64,000 nt of DNA. Origin: JABMMZ01 sp040386935. Lineage in GTDB: Bacteria > Bacteroidota > Bacteroidia > NS11-12g > UBA955. The stretch lies in assembly GCA_040386935.1 (NCBI GenBank), contig JAZKEQ010000025.1, positions 1-64,000 on the forward strand, read 5' to 3'. Within the stretch, counting starts at the first letter, position 1, and each line of letters starts with the position of its first letter. The position numbers and the translations under genes were made by a program. Positions 1 to 8,875 of this stretch are shown piece by piece. The notes beneath the pieces were generated by a model that saw only the letters and a program-made list of their open reading frames with translations, made no database searches and was not told where the DNA came from.

Positions 1-1
1 T

Positions 2-1927
2 CAGAAACGCAGCTTTGTCAATAAATTTACCGAAATATTCAGAGCCATACAACTGGAGCTACAATACAGCAAAAGCGAAATACTGGAGCTATACCTGAAT
101 CACCTGCCCTATGGCGGCAATATAGAAGGGGCCGGCACAGCATCGCTGTTTTATTTCGGCAAGGCACCTATGGCGCTTAGCCTATCGGAAAGTGTGATAC
201 TATCGGTAATACCCAACAGACCGGGCAGTTTAAATATTCAAACACGGCTGGCAGCCATAGAACAGTCGCGCAACTATTGGCTGCACTACTTTAATGATGA
301 CGGCACTTTTAACCGCAACCTGATAGCCGAAGCGCTGAAAGAACCTGTGGCCATACAGAAACACGAGCTGCTAAAGATAGCGCCACACCTGAGTTTGCAA
401 TTAAAAAATACGTATAAGGACAGTGCCCGCATTACCTGTACCATAGCCTATTACCGACAGGTGCAGGTAGAAAATATTCTGAAACGCTATGTCGAAAAAA
501 CAACTACCCGCAATATAAAAAATGGCAGCGCCATAGTAATAGACAATGTAACGGGCAATGTGCTGGTGTACTGCGGCAGCAATAATTTTAACGACAGGCT
601 GAATGCCGGTCAGGTAGATGGCGCCAAAGGCCTGCGGTCGCCCGGCAGTGCGCTTAAACCTTTTCTGTATGCCAAGGGTTTTGATTTGGGCCTGTACACA
701 CCCGGCACTGTGGTGTACGATGTGCCCATTACCATAAATGGCTATAGTCCTAAAAACTATGATGAAACTTTTTCGGGCCCTGTTACGGTGAACGATGCTT
801 TGGCCCGCTCACTGAACATTCCTGCTGTTAATACATTGAATGAAATAGGCACACCGGTGTTTGTAAAGGAATTGCAACAGTTGGGTTTTCAGTCGGTAGA
901 AAATAAAAACACAGGGCTAAGTTTGGCCCTTGGCGGTTGTGGTGTTACACTGTTTGAATTAACCAATGCCTATGCAGCCCTGGCCAATAAGGGCATGTAT
1001 CGCCCTTGTCAATTATTACAATACAGAAAGCCGAATACTTCCATTCCTGTAATAAGCGAAGCAGCGGCATTTTTAACCACACAAATATTGCAGACTTTGA
1101 ATCGCCCCGATTTACCGGCTGCTTACTTCAATCAAACATTTAAAATGCCAAAGGTGGCCTGGAAAACAGGTACCAGTTTTGGTCGTAAGGATGCCTGGGC
1201 CATAGGTTATAATAAGCGCTACACCATTGGTGTGTGGTTGGGCAATTTTGATGGCGAGGGTGTACCCAGTTTGAATGGTGCTGAGATAGCCACTCCCCTG
1301 TTGTTCGAAATATTTAACACCATGGATTACGCATCGGACAAGCAGTGGTTTGCATCACCCAAAACAATCGACTACCACTATGTGTGTTCTAAAAGCGGGC
1401 ATCTGCCTTCAGCCTTCTGTTCGCAACCTATTATGGATGCTTTTATTCCTGATAAAACAATACAACAATTTTGCACCCACATGAAGGAGGTAATGGTGAA
1501 TGCCGATAGCAGCATGAGTTATTGCAACAGTTGCATTGGCCTGTCGCCTTACACGGTAAAACTGTATCCCAATTATCCCGCCAATTTGCTGAACTATTAC
1601 ATACAGGAAAAAATAGCTTACAAAGTAGTGCCTGCGCATAATCCCGCTTGTCAAAGGGTGGAGCACTCAACAGGACCAAAAATTATATCGCCCACACACG
1701 AGGCCGAGTATCTGATAGAAACCAGCAGCCATGTGCAACTGATGCTGAATGCTGAGGCCGATAACAGAACCGGTAAAATACTGTGGTACATTAACGATAA
1801 ACTGGTGGCCACTTCTGTACCCAATCAACCGGTATTTGTACACCCGCCAATAGGGCGATTGAAAATTACCTGCAGCGATGAGTCGGGTCGCAAGTCAACT
1901 GTAAGAGTGGTTACAAAAGCCTTTTAG
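2..1927 (+). CDS. pbpC: Penicillin-binding protein 1C, 5' end cut off by window
   Basis: Bifunctional peptidoglycan glycosyltransferase/transpeptidase of the PBP1C type, anchored in the inner membrane and acting in the periplasm. The frame is open from base 2, so the N-terminus lies outside the window; the visible part is 641 residues. The first ~70 residues are the end of the GT51 domain (LELYLNHLPYGGNIEGAG followed by FYFGK). The transpeptidase domain follows with SxxK in PGSALKPF, an SxN motif in ARSLNIPAV and the KTG motif in WKTGTSFGRKDAW. The last ~90 residues match the PBP1C C-terminal (BiPBP_C) beta domain. ATG 170 is only an internal methionine. The stop codon overlaps that of the convergent MFS gene by 4 bp, so there is no room for a terminator between them. 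Confidence 0.95.
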   Translation, partial: QKRSFVNKFTEIFRAIQLELQYSKSEILELYLNHLPYGGNIEGAGTASLFYFGKAPMALSLSESVILSVIPNRPGSLNIQTRLAAIEQSRNYWLHYFNDDGTFNRNLIAEALKEPVAIQKHELLKIAPHLSLQLKNTYKDSARITCTIAYYRQVQVENILKRYVEKTTTRNIKNGSAIVIDNVTGNVLVYCGSNNFNDRLNAGQVDGAKGLRSPGSALKPFLYAKGFDLGLYTPGTVVYDVPITINGYSPKNYDETFSGPVTVNDALARSLNIPAVNTLNEIGTPVFVKELQQLGFQSVENKNTGLSLALGGCGVTLFELTNAYAALANKGMYRPCQLLQYRKPNTSIPVISEAAAFLTTQILQTLNRPDLPAAYFNQTFKMPKVAWKTGTSFGRKDAWAIGYNKRYTIGVWLGNFDGEGVPSLNGAEIATPLLFEIFNTMDYASDKQWFASPKTIDYHYVCSKSGHLPSAFCSQPIMDAFIPDKTIQQFCTHMKEVMVNADSSMSYCNSCIGLSPYTVKLYPNYPANLLNYYIQEKIAYKVVPAHNPACQRVEHSTGPKIISPTHEAEYLIETSSHVQLMLNAEADNRTGKILWYINDKLVATSVPNQPVFVHPPIGRLKITCSDESGRKSTVRVVTKAF

Positions 1928-3186
1928 TGAGCTGCTGCTTGTTTGTCCATTTCCTTTTGTCTCTTCACCAATTGACTGACACGGTATAACATAATGATGC
2001 TGACAATGGTGATAACAACGATAACATAACCAAGAATATCATAATTTTCGAGCGGGCTATTTTTAGTTTCCTGATGCACGATCATACCACCTACTGCTGC
2101 TGCTATACCACCTGCTATCTGCTGCAGCGATGAGTTAATGCTCATAAATGCACCGCGGTCTTGCAACTTAGGCAAGCCAGTAACCAGCGCCATTGAAGGT
2201 ATCATACGGCTCATAATGCCGGCCATAAAGAATACATTCAGCATTAATACCAACCAGAAAGGCACGGGTGTTAAATTGGTATAGATAATTACCATAATAA
2301 TCATCCAGATGGAGGCAATGGCAAATATTTTAAACTTGTCGACCTTGTCGCTCAGCTTACCTATTAATGGCATTACAACGAGTGAACTGACACCGGCTAT
2401 AAAGAATAACCAAGGCAATTGCTCGTTAGTAATTTTTAAATTATTGATTGAAAAAGCCGATCCCCATGGCATCATCATAAAACCACCCAGCGACAGTAAT
2501 GCTGTAGCTAAAAAACCAATGCGGTATTTACGCAATGAGATGGTGTGCCATAAGTGGGTGAGTGCGTTTTTATCCAAGCGCGATTCAAGGTGTTTGGTAA
2601 TAGGCGACATTCTGAAAATAATGAGTAACCAAATGATGGTTGAGAATACAACGATCATCATGAACGGTGACTGCCATCCCCAATGGTTGGCCATAAACAA
2701 GCTGATGGGAATACCCAATACCTGACTTGCGCCAAACCCCATTTGCATAAAGCCCATTACTCTTCCGCGTTCGTTGAGCGGGAATAAATCGGCTACTATG
2801 GCCATGGATATAGAACCGATAACACCGCCAAATATACCGGTAACAATACGGGCTGTTACTAGCATGATATAACTGGTGGACAATCCGCAGAACAAGGTAC
2901 CGACTATGAAACCGATGTAAAAGAATAACAACAGTTTTTTGCGGTCGAATCTATCGGCAAATCCCGCTGTTAGCAGTCCTGAAATACCTGCGCTGAATGC
3001 GTAGGCAGATACAACAAAGCCGAATTGTGTGGTGCTAATATCCATTGATTTCATTAAGATATCACCCAATGGCGACATGATCATAAAATCGAGCACTACC
3101 GAAAATTGGGTGAGTGCAAGTATGACTATTACTAATTTTTGATAGGAGGTAAAAGAAGTTTTAGAGGTTGGTATGGTTTGAGTCAT
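1924..3186 (-). CDS. MFS transporter (DHA1-like drug efflux pump)
   Basis: A 420-residue major facilitator superfamily protein of the inner membrane with about 12 hydrophobic segments. Motif A is clear after TM2 (GFADRFDRKKLL), and the TM4-TM5 region reads RIVTGIFGGVIGS and then MGFGASQVLGIPIS, as in AraJ/Bcr-type proton-driven exporters. It is the last gene of a three-gene minus-strand unit: TetR regulator, HMA-like small protein, then this pump, with gaps of 3 and 9 bp. The context points to inducible efflux of a toxic small molecule; the substrate cannot be read from sequence. Confidence 0.88.
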   Translation of the reverse strand: MTQTIPTSKTSFTSYQKLVIVILALTQFSVVLDFMIMSPLGDILMKSMDISTTQFGFVVSAYAFSAGISGLLTAGFADRFDRKKLLLFFYIGFIVGTLFCGLSTSYIMLVTARIVTGIFGGVIGSISMAIVADLFPLNERGRVMGFMQMGFGASQVLGIPISLFMANHWGWQSPFMMIVVFSTIIWLLIIFRMSPITKHLESRLDKNALTHLWHTISLRKYRIGFLATALLSLGGFMMMPWGSAFSINNLKITNEQLPWLFFIAGVSSLVVMPLIGKLSDKVDKFKIFAIASIWMIIMVIIYTNLTPVPFWLVLMLNVFFMAGIMSRMIPSMALVTGLPKLQDRGAFMSINSSLQQIAGGIAAAVGGMIVHQETKNSPLENYDILGYVIVVITIVSIIMLYRVSQLVKRQKEMDKQAAAH

Positions 3187-3195
3187 ATATATTTT

Positions 3196-3474
3196 TTAAT
3201 CGGTTAATTCTTCGCATTGAAAACCTGCTTGGATTATCAATGTGATGATGGTTGAGGTAATATCGCTATTGGCAACAATTCTGAGTACTTTATCTACATC
3301 GTGCTTATCGACATTCCAGCGCTTCACAGCATATAAATCTGCTAATACAGATTCAATGGTTTTAATATCTTTGGCCGTGCTGATATTGGTTTTAAACACC
3401 AGAATAAAAACAGCTGAATGATCATCGTTGGATGATGAATATTGAGAGATGGATTCACTGACTTCTGATAACAT
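3196..3474 (-). CDS. Small HMA-like (ferredoxin-fold) protein lacking CxxC
   Basis: A 92-residue soluble protein without a signal peptide. After a ~20-residue acidic/serine-rich head, VFILVFKTNI, a helix (TAKDIKTIESVLADL), WNVDKHDVDKVLRIVA and a second helix ending IIQAGFQCEEL give the beta-alpha-beta-beta-alpha-beta order of heavy-metal-associated (HMA) domains. The metal-binding CxxC of true copper chaperones is missing from the first loop (KTNISTAKD), and the only cysteine is near the C-terminus. Such CxxC-less versions occur as stand-alone proteins in Bacteroidota. It sits between a TetR gene and an MFS pump, so a ligand-binding or accessory role in that efflux unit is inferred, not shown. 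Confidence 0.7.
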   Translation of the reverse strand: MLSEVSESISQYSSSNDDHSAVFILVFKTNISTAKDIKTIESVLADLYAVKRWNVDKHDVDKVLRIVANSDITSTIITLIIQAGFQCEELTD

Positions 3475-3477
3475 AAA

Positions 3478-4068
3478 TTATGGTTTTAATGCTTTTAAGA
3501 CAAGGTTAAGGGTTTCGAGCATGATGGCTTCGGAGAACTGAAACTTATGGCCGCCCACGCTTTTTCCCATATTGTGAAATCGCACAAGATTATACAGCGG
3601 TGCATAAGCTACCGACCAGAATACTTCGAGCGGTACTTTTATCAATTCCTTGCGGACAATGGCATTGATTACAAATTCCTGCATGGATTTTCTAAAGGTG
3701 CCTTCCATCATCTGCAATGATTTTTCGTGATACGAAGAGTGTTTAATTTGCTCCATAAAGTGTGCCTGGTGAGGATATTTTAAACAGTACTTGGCCCTGT
3801 TCATCCATTGCACTTTTAAGCCTTCGGCAAACGACATATTGGGATCAAAGTTTTTAAGCGTAGCCTCCGACATTTTGGTCACCATTTCGGAACACAATTG
3901 CAAAATCAAATCTTCTTTGCTTTCAAAATAGATATAAATGGTAGCGGGAGAAATGCCGGCTGCCTTTGCCAGTTTTTGCATACTCAAACCTTCAAGACCG
4001 TCTTTAGCGACCATCTTCAGGGCTTTTTGTCTCAGCAGCTTCTCTTTCTGAATATCTCTTTTTCTCAT
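3478..4068 (-). CDS. TetR/AcrR family transcriptional regulator
   Basis: A 196-residue one-component repressor. Residues ~1-55 are the TetR helix-turn-helix domain: KLLRQKALKMVAKDGLEGLS, then AKAAGISPATIYIYFESKEDL. The remainder is a helical ligand-binding domain. I place the start at ATG 4068. A longer frame from GTG 4101 would run through both the -7 element (4077-4084) and the operator palindrome (4085-4098). It heads the operon TetR, HMA-like protein, MFS pump and diverges from the ABC exporter starting at 4156. The palindrome in its own promoter implies autorepression released by a substrate of the pumps. Confidence 0.9.
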   Translation of the reverse strand: MRKRDIQKEKLLRQKALKMVAKDGLEGLSMQKLAKAAGISPATIYIYFESKEDLILQLCSEMVTKMSEATLKNFDPNMSFAEGLKVQWMNRAKYCLKYPHQAHFMEQIKHSSYHEKSLQMMEGTFRKSMQEFVINAIVRKELIKVPLEVFWSVAYAPLYNLVRFHNMGKSVGGHKFQFSEAIMLETLNLVLKALKP

Positions 4069-4076
4069 GAAAGGCA

Positions 4077-4084
4077 CAAATATA
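4077..4084 (-). promoter_or_regulatory. -7 promoter element of the TetR operon
   Basis: The minus strand reads TATATTTG, a perfect TAnnTTTG Bacteroidota -7 element, ending 8 nt upstream of the TetR ATG (4068). The operator palindrome abuts it on the upstream side and would lie in the promoter spacer. Confidence 0.7.
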
Positions 4085-4098
4085 AATGAACGTTCATT
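4085..4098. promoter_or_regulatory. TetR operator palindrome
   Basis: AATGAACGTTCATT is a perfect 14-bp inverted repeat, of the TGAA(N)TTCA kind bound by many TetR/AcrR repressors. It lies in the spacer of the TetR promoter and 58 bp upstream of the ABC exporter start, so binding could control both directions. Confidence 0.75.
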
Positions 4099-4155
4099 CA
4101 CTTAAAAATATTTTTGTCGAATATTTTAAGATTTCATTTATTTTCGCATACCACA

Positions 4156-5922
4156 ATGTCTGCTTCATCTGATTCCTCTAAAAAAACCGGCTTGAACTTT
4201 ACCGTATTGGGTCAGATATTAAAACTGACTTCTTCCTTTAAACAGAAAATGGCCTTTGCAGTAGCCACCACCATTTTATTGGCGGTGCTCTCCCCTGTTC
4301 GGCCCTGGCTGATAGAACAAGGCTTAAATAAATATGCAGCCATTGGCAACTACGAAGGGCTTAGAAATATCTGTCTGATAATCCTTGGCCTCATCCTGCT
4401 TCAGGGTCTCATACAATTTTACAATGAGTACATTACCGGTTGGATAGCACAGCGCGTAGTACAAAAACTGCGTTTAAAAATCTTCAACCATTTGCTCAAA
4501 AGCCGTTTGAGCTATCACGATAAAACACCGGTGGGCACCATGGTAACCCGCGCTGTTACGGATATTGAAACACTGGCTGAATTATTTGCTGAAGGCATTA
4601 TCACCATCGTTGGCGATATACTGCAGATATTCACCATCACTATTTTTATGTTGGTCATCGATTGGAAAATGACCCTCATCGCGCTGAGTGTATTGCCTGT
4701 TTTATTTTACGCTTCTCACCTGTTCAGAATAAAAGTAAAAGCAGCCTTTCAGGATGTGCGGTCGGCAGTAGCCAAACTGAATGCTTATGTGCAGGAACAC
4801 CTCACAGGCATGCAGATTATTCAGATTTTTAACAGAGAACAAAAAAGCTTTGAGGATTTTAAAGTGATCAACAAAGAACACTATAAAGCCAACGACAGAA
4901 GTGTGCTGTACTACTCAATATTTTTTCCGGTCATTGAATTGCTCACTTCTATTTCACTGGGTTTAATTGTATGGTGGGGTACCAAGCAGATAGCCGGTCA
5001 TCAGCTGTTCGACTTTGGAACCATTACCGCATTCATCCTTTACATCAACATGTTTTTTCGCCCTATCCGCATGCTGGCAGATCGGTTCAATAACATTCAA
5101 ATGGGCATAGTAGCAGCTGAGCGCATATTCAAATTGCTAGACCAACCTATAGCTGATACAGATAACGGAACGGTGACGACTAAAATAAAAGGTGATATTG
5201 ATTTTAAAAATGTATGGTTTGCTTACACCAATGAACAATATGTATTGAAAGACATTTCCTTTTCACTGGCCAATGGTAAAACCCTCGCTATTGTTGGCGC
5301 TACGGGTGCCGGAAAATCCACCATCATCAATATTCTCAGTCGCTTGTACGAAATATCGAAAGGCGAAATACGGATAGACAATGTACCACACACCGACTAT
5401 GCGCTAAGTAATCTAAGACGACAAATAGCCGTAGTGTTACAGGATGTATTTTTATTCAGCGGCAGTATCAACGACAATATCAGATTGTATCAAACAGATA
5501 TTACAGATGAAGAAATTATTGAAGCAGCTAAAAAAATTGGGGCCCATGGTTTTATAGAAAAACTACCCGGTCAGTACAATTACAAAGTGATGGAACGCGG
5601 CAATACCCTTTCGCTGGGTCAACGCCAATTGATTTCATTTGTAAGAGCTATGGTGTTTAAACCGGCTGTATTAATTCTTGACGAAGCCACTTCATCCATC
5701 GATACTGAAACAGAAATGCTATTGCAAAAAGCAACCCTTGAATTACTGAAAGATAAAACCAGTATTGTCATCGCCCACCGATTGTCAACCGTACGCCATG
5801 CCGACAAAATATTGGTATTGAACAAAGGTGAGATAGTAGAATACGGCACCCACGAAGAATTATTACAGCGCGATGGCTATTATGGCGAATTAATTGCGTC
5901 AACGTTGCAAGAATCAGTCTGA
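4156..5922 (+). CDS. ABC exporter, fused membrane and ATPase domains (MsbA/MDR type)
   Basis: A 588-residue half-transporter expected to work as a dimer in the inner membrane. Residues ~1-320 hold six transmembrane segments; the nucleotide-binding domain follows with Walker A GATGAGKST, Q-loop VVLQDVFLF, signature LSLGQRQLISF (L instead of the second-position G of LSGGQ) and Walker B AVLILDEATSS. I start it at ATG 4156, because a TTG at 4114 would put codons through the likely -7 element TATTTTCG (4139-4146). It diverges from the TetR operon across the operator palindrome, which suggests shared regulation. Substrate, lipid or drug, is unknown. Confidence 0.92.
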   Translation: MSASSDSSKKTGLNFTVLGQILKLTSSFKQKMAFAVATTILLAVLSPVRPWLIEQGLNKYAAIGNYEGLRNICLIILGLILLQGLIQFYNEYITGWIAQRVVQKLRLKIFNHLLKSRLSYHDKTPVGTMVTRAVTDIETLAELFAEGIITIVGDILQIFTITIFMLVIDWKMTLIALSVLPVLFYASHLFRIKVKAAFQDVRSAVAKLNAYVQEHLTGMQIIQIFNREQKSFEDFKVINKEHYKANDRSVLYYSIFFPVIELLTSISLGLIVWWGTKQIAGHQLFDFGTITAFILYINMFFRPIRMLADRFNNIQMGIVAAERIFKLLDQPIADTDNGTVTTKIKGDIDFKNVWFAYTNEQYVLKDISFSLANGKTLAIVGATGAGKSTIINILSRLYEISKGEIRIDNVPHTDYALSNLRRQIAVVLQDVFLFSGSINDNIRLYQTDITDEEIIEAAKKIGAHGFIEKLPGQYNYKVMERGNTLSLGQRQLISFVRAMVFKPAVLILDEATSSIDTETEMLLQKATLELLKDKTSIVIAHRLSTVRHADKILVLNKGEIVEYGTHEELLQRDGYYGELIASTLQESV

Positions 5923-5935
5923 ACAAGTAACTTTG
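5905..5935 (+). promoter_or_regulatory. trpS promoter
   Basis: TTG (5905-5907), 20 bp, then TAACTTTG (5928-5935): a textbook Bacteroidota sigma-A promoter inside the 3' end of the ABC gene. The trpS ATG follows 10 nt after the -7 element, leaving a leader of only a few bases. Confidence 0.75.
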
Positions 5936-5945
5936 CGACTCAATC

Positions 5946-6950
5946 ATGGAAACAGTCGTAAGCGGTATCAGACCAACAGGTAAATTGCATTTGGGTAATT
6001 ATTTCGGAGCAGTGAAAAATTTTCTGCGCATGCAGAATGATTACAAATGCTATTTTTTTATTGCCGACTACCATTCGTTAACCACCCACCCTACACCTTC
6101 GGATCTTCACCAATCGGTAAAAAGAGTATTGGCTGAGTACCTTGCATTGGGCCTCGATCCTGAAAAATCAACCCTGTACTTACAAAGCGACTTGCCCGAG
6201 ACAGCTGAATTGTATTTGTTTTTAAACATGAATGCTTACAAAGGCGAGTTGGAAAGAGTGGCATCATTTAAAGAAAAAATTAAACAACATCCTGAAAATG
6301 TGAATGCCGGTTTATTGACTTATCCGGTATTAATGGCCGCTGATATCCTTTTACACCGAGGCAATAAAGTACCTGTAGGCAAGGATCAGGAACAACACCT
6401 TGAAATGGCCCGAACATTCGGCAATCGTTTCAATCGCTTGTACAATGCGGAGTATTTTCCTGAACCTGTTGCCTTCAATTACAACGATGCACTCGTTAAA
6501 GTTCCGGGATTGACAGACAGTGGCAAGATGAGTAAGAGTGCCGGAGAATACGACAATATTTACATGAGCGATGATGCCGATATTCTTAAAAAGAAAATAA
6601 TGAAGGCTGTTACATCGGTTGTAGATAAGCCCAGCGAGCCTGGTTCAGCCAAGCCAAGTGCTGTTCAAAACCTGTTCGACCTGATGGCTTTGGTGTCTCA
6701 GAAAGATGTGATCGCCCACTTCAACGATACCTTTTATGCCGGTACCATTCGCTTTGGCGACATGAAAAAACAATTGGCCGAAGACATGGAAGCCTTTATC
6801 TCTCCATACAGACAAACGATTGAAGACACTTTGAATAACGATGCACTGTTGAGTAAAACAGCCAAACTCGGTGCAGACAAGGCGCGTGAAAGCGCAGGTA
6901 AAACCATTGCAGATGTTAGAGAATTGATAGGTTTTAAGCGCTTTTATTAA
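5946..6950 (+). CDS. trpS: Tryptophanyl-tRNA synthetase
   Basis: Charges tRNA-Trp with tryptophan in the cytoplasm. At 334 residues it is the normal length for the bacterial class I enzyme. The Rossmann nucleotide-binding motif near the N-terminus is GIRPTGKLHLGNYFGA (HIGH-type HLGN) and the second signature is GKMSKSAGEYDNIYM (KMSKS). The tryptophan-pocket region (YPVLMAADILLH, then VPVGKDQEQHLEMAR) is intact. It has its own promoter within the end of the upstream ABC gene. Confidence 0.97.
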   Translation: METVVSGIRPTGKLHLGNYFGAVKNFLRMQNDYKCYFFIADYHSLTTHPTPSDLHQSVKRVLAEYLALGLDPEKSTLYLQSDLPETAELYLFLNMNAYKGELERVASFKEKIKQHPENVNAGLLTYPVLMAADILLHRGNKVPVGKDQEQHLEMARTFGNRFNRLYNAEYFPEPVAFNYNDALVKVPGLTDSGKMSKSAGEYDNIYMSDDADILKKKIMKAVTSVVDKPSEPGSAKPSAVQNLFDLMALVSQKDVIAHFNDTFYAGTIRFGDMKKQLAEDMEAFISPYRQTIEDTLNNDALLSKTAKLGADKARESAGKTIADVRELIGFKRFY

Positions 6951-7011
6951 ACTTATTCTTTTAGATTTCCACAATTTGAACTATTTGTCAAAAATTTTAG
7001 AATAAAACCGA

Positions 7012-7019
7012 TAAGTTTG
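7012..7019 (+). promoter_or_regulatory. -7 promoter element of the deoxynucleoside kinase gene
   Basis: TAAGTTTG matches TAnnTTTG. The start codon at 7027 lies 7 nt downstream, so the transcript should be nearly leaderless. No -33 box sits at the ideal distance (nearest TTTG at 6984-6987). Confidence 0.6.
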
Positions 7020-7026
7020 CAGAATA

Positions 7027-7665
7027 ATGGCCAAAACACAGAACAAAGTAATGCACATAGCCGTAGCGGGAAATATAGGCAGTGGTAAAACCACCCTTAC
7101 TAATTTGCTCGCCAAACATTACAACTGGGACGTTCAACTTGAAGACATGGACGACAATCCTTACATCAGTGATTTTTACGAAGACATGCAACGCTGGAGT
7201 TTTAACCTTCAGGTGTATTTCCTGAATGTGCGTTTCAACAACATCAAGCGAATCAGAGAAAGTAACAAAGCCGTTATTCAGGACAGAACAATTTATGAAG
7301 ATGCTTGTATTTTCGCTCCCAATCTGCACGCCATGGGATTGATGAGCACAAGAGACTTCGATAACTATATTGCACTTTACAACTCGCTTAACAACATGAT
7401 TAAGCCACCGGATTTGTTAATTTACCTGAGAGGTTCAATCCCTACCCTGGTTAAGCAGATTCAACAAAGAGGTCGCGACTATGAAGACAGCATCCGTTTA
7501 GATTACTTAAAACGTCTGAACGAACGCTACGAAGCATGGATCTCTACTTACAAAACCGGCAAGCTGATTATATTAGATATCGATGAACTGGATTTTGAGA
7601 ATGATTCTACTGATGCCAATTTTGTAATCAACAAGATAGAGGCAGAACTCAACGGTTTATTTTAA
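7027..7665 (+). CDS. Deoxynucleoside kinase (dNK/dGK-dCK family)
   Basis: Salvage enzyme that phosphorylates a deoxynucleoside with ATP. Residues ~9-30 carry the P-loop IAVAGNIGSGKTTLTNLL; the substrate-side motif VIQDRTIYEDACIF contains the DR-x-x-x-E pattern of the family, and the LID arginines are in QRGRDYEDSIRL. The length of 212 residues fits single-domain bacterial dNKs. ATG 7027 follows the -7 element by 7 nt; the methionine at codon 9 (MHIAVAG) is an alternative start. Base specificity cannot be decided from sequence. Confidence 0.9.
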   Translation: MAKTQNKVMHIAVAGNIGSGKTTLTNLLAKHYNWDVQLEDMDDNPYISDFYEDMQRWSFNLQVYFLNVRFNNIKRIRESNKAVIQDRTIYEDACIFAPNLHAMGLMSTRDFDNYIALYNSLNNMIKPPDLLIYLRGSIPTLVKQIQQRGRDYEDSIRLDYLKRLNERYEAWISTYKTGKLIILDIDELDFENDSTDANFVINKIEAELNGLF

Positions 7666-7683
7666 TCTTTAAATTTCTTATTC

Positions 7684-8418
7684 ATGATAGACCAGTTGTT
7701 GTTATTCATCATACTGGCGCTAGTTGCTGAAATATTTGGCACCGTTGGTGGCTTTGGCTCCTCCATGTTATTTGTTCCTATAGCCGGTTACTTCCTCGAC
7801 TTTCATTCAGTATTAGGCATTACAGCCTTATTCCATGTGGCCAGCAATTTATCAAAAATTGCTTTATTCCGAAATGGATTCAATAAACAATTAATTTTTT
7901 ACATCGGCATACCGGCAGTTGTATTTGTTATACTGGGCGCTTATCTCAGTCGTTTTATCTCCACGCAATACCTCGAAATTATTTTAGGTGCATTCTTAAT
8001 TATCATTGGCTTGGTATTGTTAATCGCAAAGAATTTAAAAATTGCACCAACACCAACTAACAGTGTCATTGGCGGCATACTATCAGGACTGGTAGCAGGC
8101 TTGTTAGGCACCGGTGGCGCCATTCGCGGTGTAGTGCTTAGTGCCTATGTCATGAAGGTAGAAGTATTCATCGCTACATCAGCCATCATTGATTTAGCCA
8201 TTGACTTAAGTCGAAGTGTGGTGTATGCCTCCAACGGTTACATCCATCAACACGATTTATACCTAGTACCCATATTGGTAGTGGTGAGTATTGTCGGTAC
8301 TTACATCGGTCGTTTGATACTTAAAAAAATGAGTGAGCAACAGTTCAGAAATGCTGTACTTGTAATGGTATTACTAACAGGAACGATAACGCTTATCAGA
8401 AATATTTACACCTTTTAA
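7684..8418 (+). CDS. TauE/SafE family membrane permease
   Basis: A 244-residue integral membrane protein with two related halves. Each half opens with a glycine-rich helix: GTVGGFGSSMLFVPIAGYF in the first and GLVAGLLGTGGAIRGVVLS in the second. This is the hallmark of the TauE/SafE (DUF81) family, often linked to export of sulfite, sulfonates or organic acids. It begins 18 bp after the deoxynucleoside kinase gene and is probably cotranscribed with it and with the zinc-ribbon protein 2 bp downstream. The substrate here is unknown. Confidence 0.85.
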   Translation: MIDQLLLFIILALVAEIFGTVGGFGSSMLFVPIAGYFLDFHSVLGITALFHVASNLSKIALFRNGFNKQLIFYIGIPAVVFVILGAYLSRFISTQYLEIILGAFLIIIGLVLLIAKNLKIAPTPTNSVIGGILSGLVAGLLGTGGAIRGVVLSAYVMKVEVFIATSAIIDLAIDLSRSVVYASNGYIHQHDLYLVPILVVVSIVGTYIGRLILKKMSEQQFRNAVLVMVLLTGTITLIRNIYTF

Positions 8419-8420
8419 TT

Positions 8421-8825
8421 ATGAGTACTAATTGCTTAAAATGCGAACAACCATTACTGCAGGGCAGTCAATTTTGCACTCAATGTGGGTTTGATAATGA
8501 GCCGATAAAAGCTAAACCTCATCATTTGCTTTATATATTTTTGGGTGGGTTACTATCATTCGCGATCTCTGCTGCTATTACAGGTACCGGACTTTATATG
8601 TTACTGGCAGGCATCAGTATAAGGTATAGTGATAATAACGACCATATCTTTGACATTGCTGCAATGACTTTTATGGTCTTTTTATTGCATCTATTGCTGG
8701 TCCCTTTGGCTTTATCAAGTTGGGGGCATCACAACATAAGGCGCGGTTATAATTGGGGAAACGCTATTTTTATAGGTCTATTCCTAATTATTATAGCCGG
8801 CATTTATATCATTTACATCGGCTAA
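8421..8825 (+). CDS. Zinc-ribbon membrane protein of unknown function
   Basis: A 134-residue protein. The N-terminal zinc ribbon has two CxxC knuckles (CLKCEQPLLQ, then FCTQCGF); a short basic linker (KAKPHH) and three hydrophobic segments follow (~29-52, ~64-88, ~104-130). This resembles the zinc-ribbon-plus-membrane proteins common in Bacteroidota, which have no assigned role. It starts 2 bp after the TauE/SafE gene and is likely translated from the same message. Confidence 0.65.
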   Translation: MSTNCLKCEQPLLQGSQFCTQCGFDNEPIKAKPHHLLYIFLGGLLSFAISAAITGTGLYMLLAGISIRYSDNNDHIFDIAAMTFMVFLLHLLLVPLALSSWGHHNIRRGYNWGNAIFIGLFLIIIAGIYIIYIG

Positions 8826-8875
8826 TAATAGTTGTAAAAGCATCCCATACAGAATAATAGTACCCCTAATAAGCT

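Noticed and set aside
4069..4101. Longer TetR start at GTG 4101
   Set aside because: It would include the -7 element and half the operator in the coding region; ATG 4068 fits the promoter and family length.
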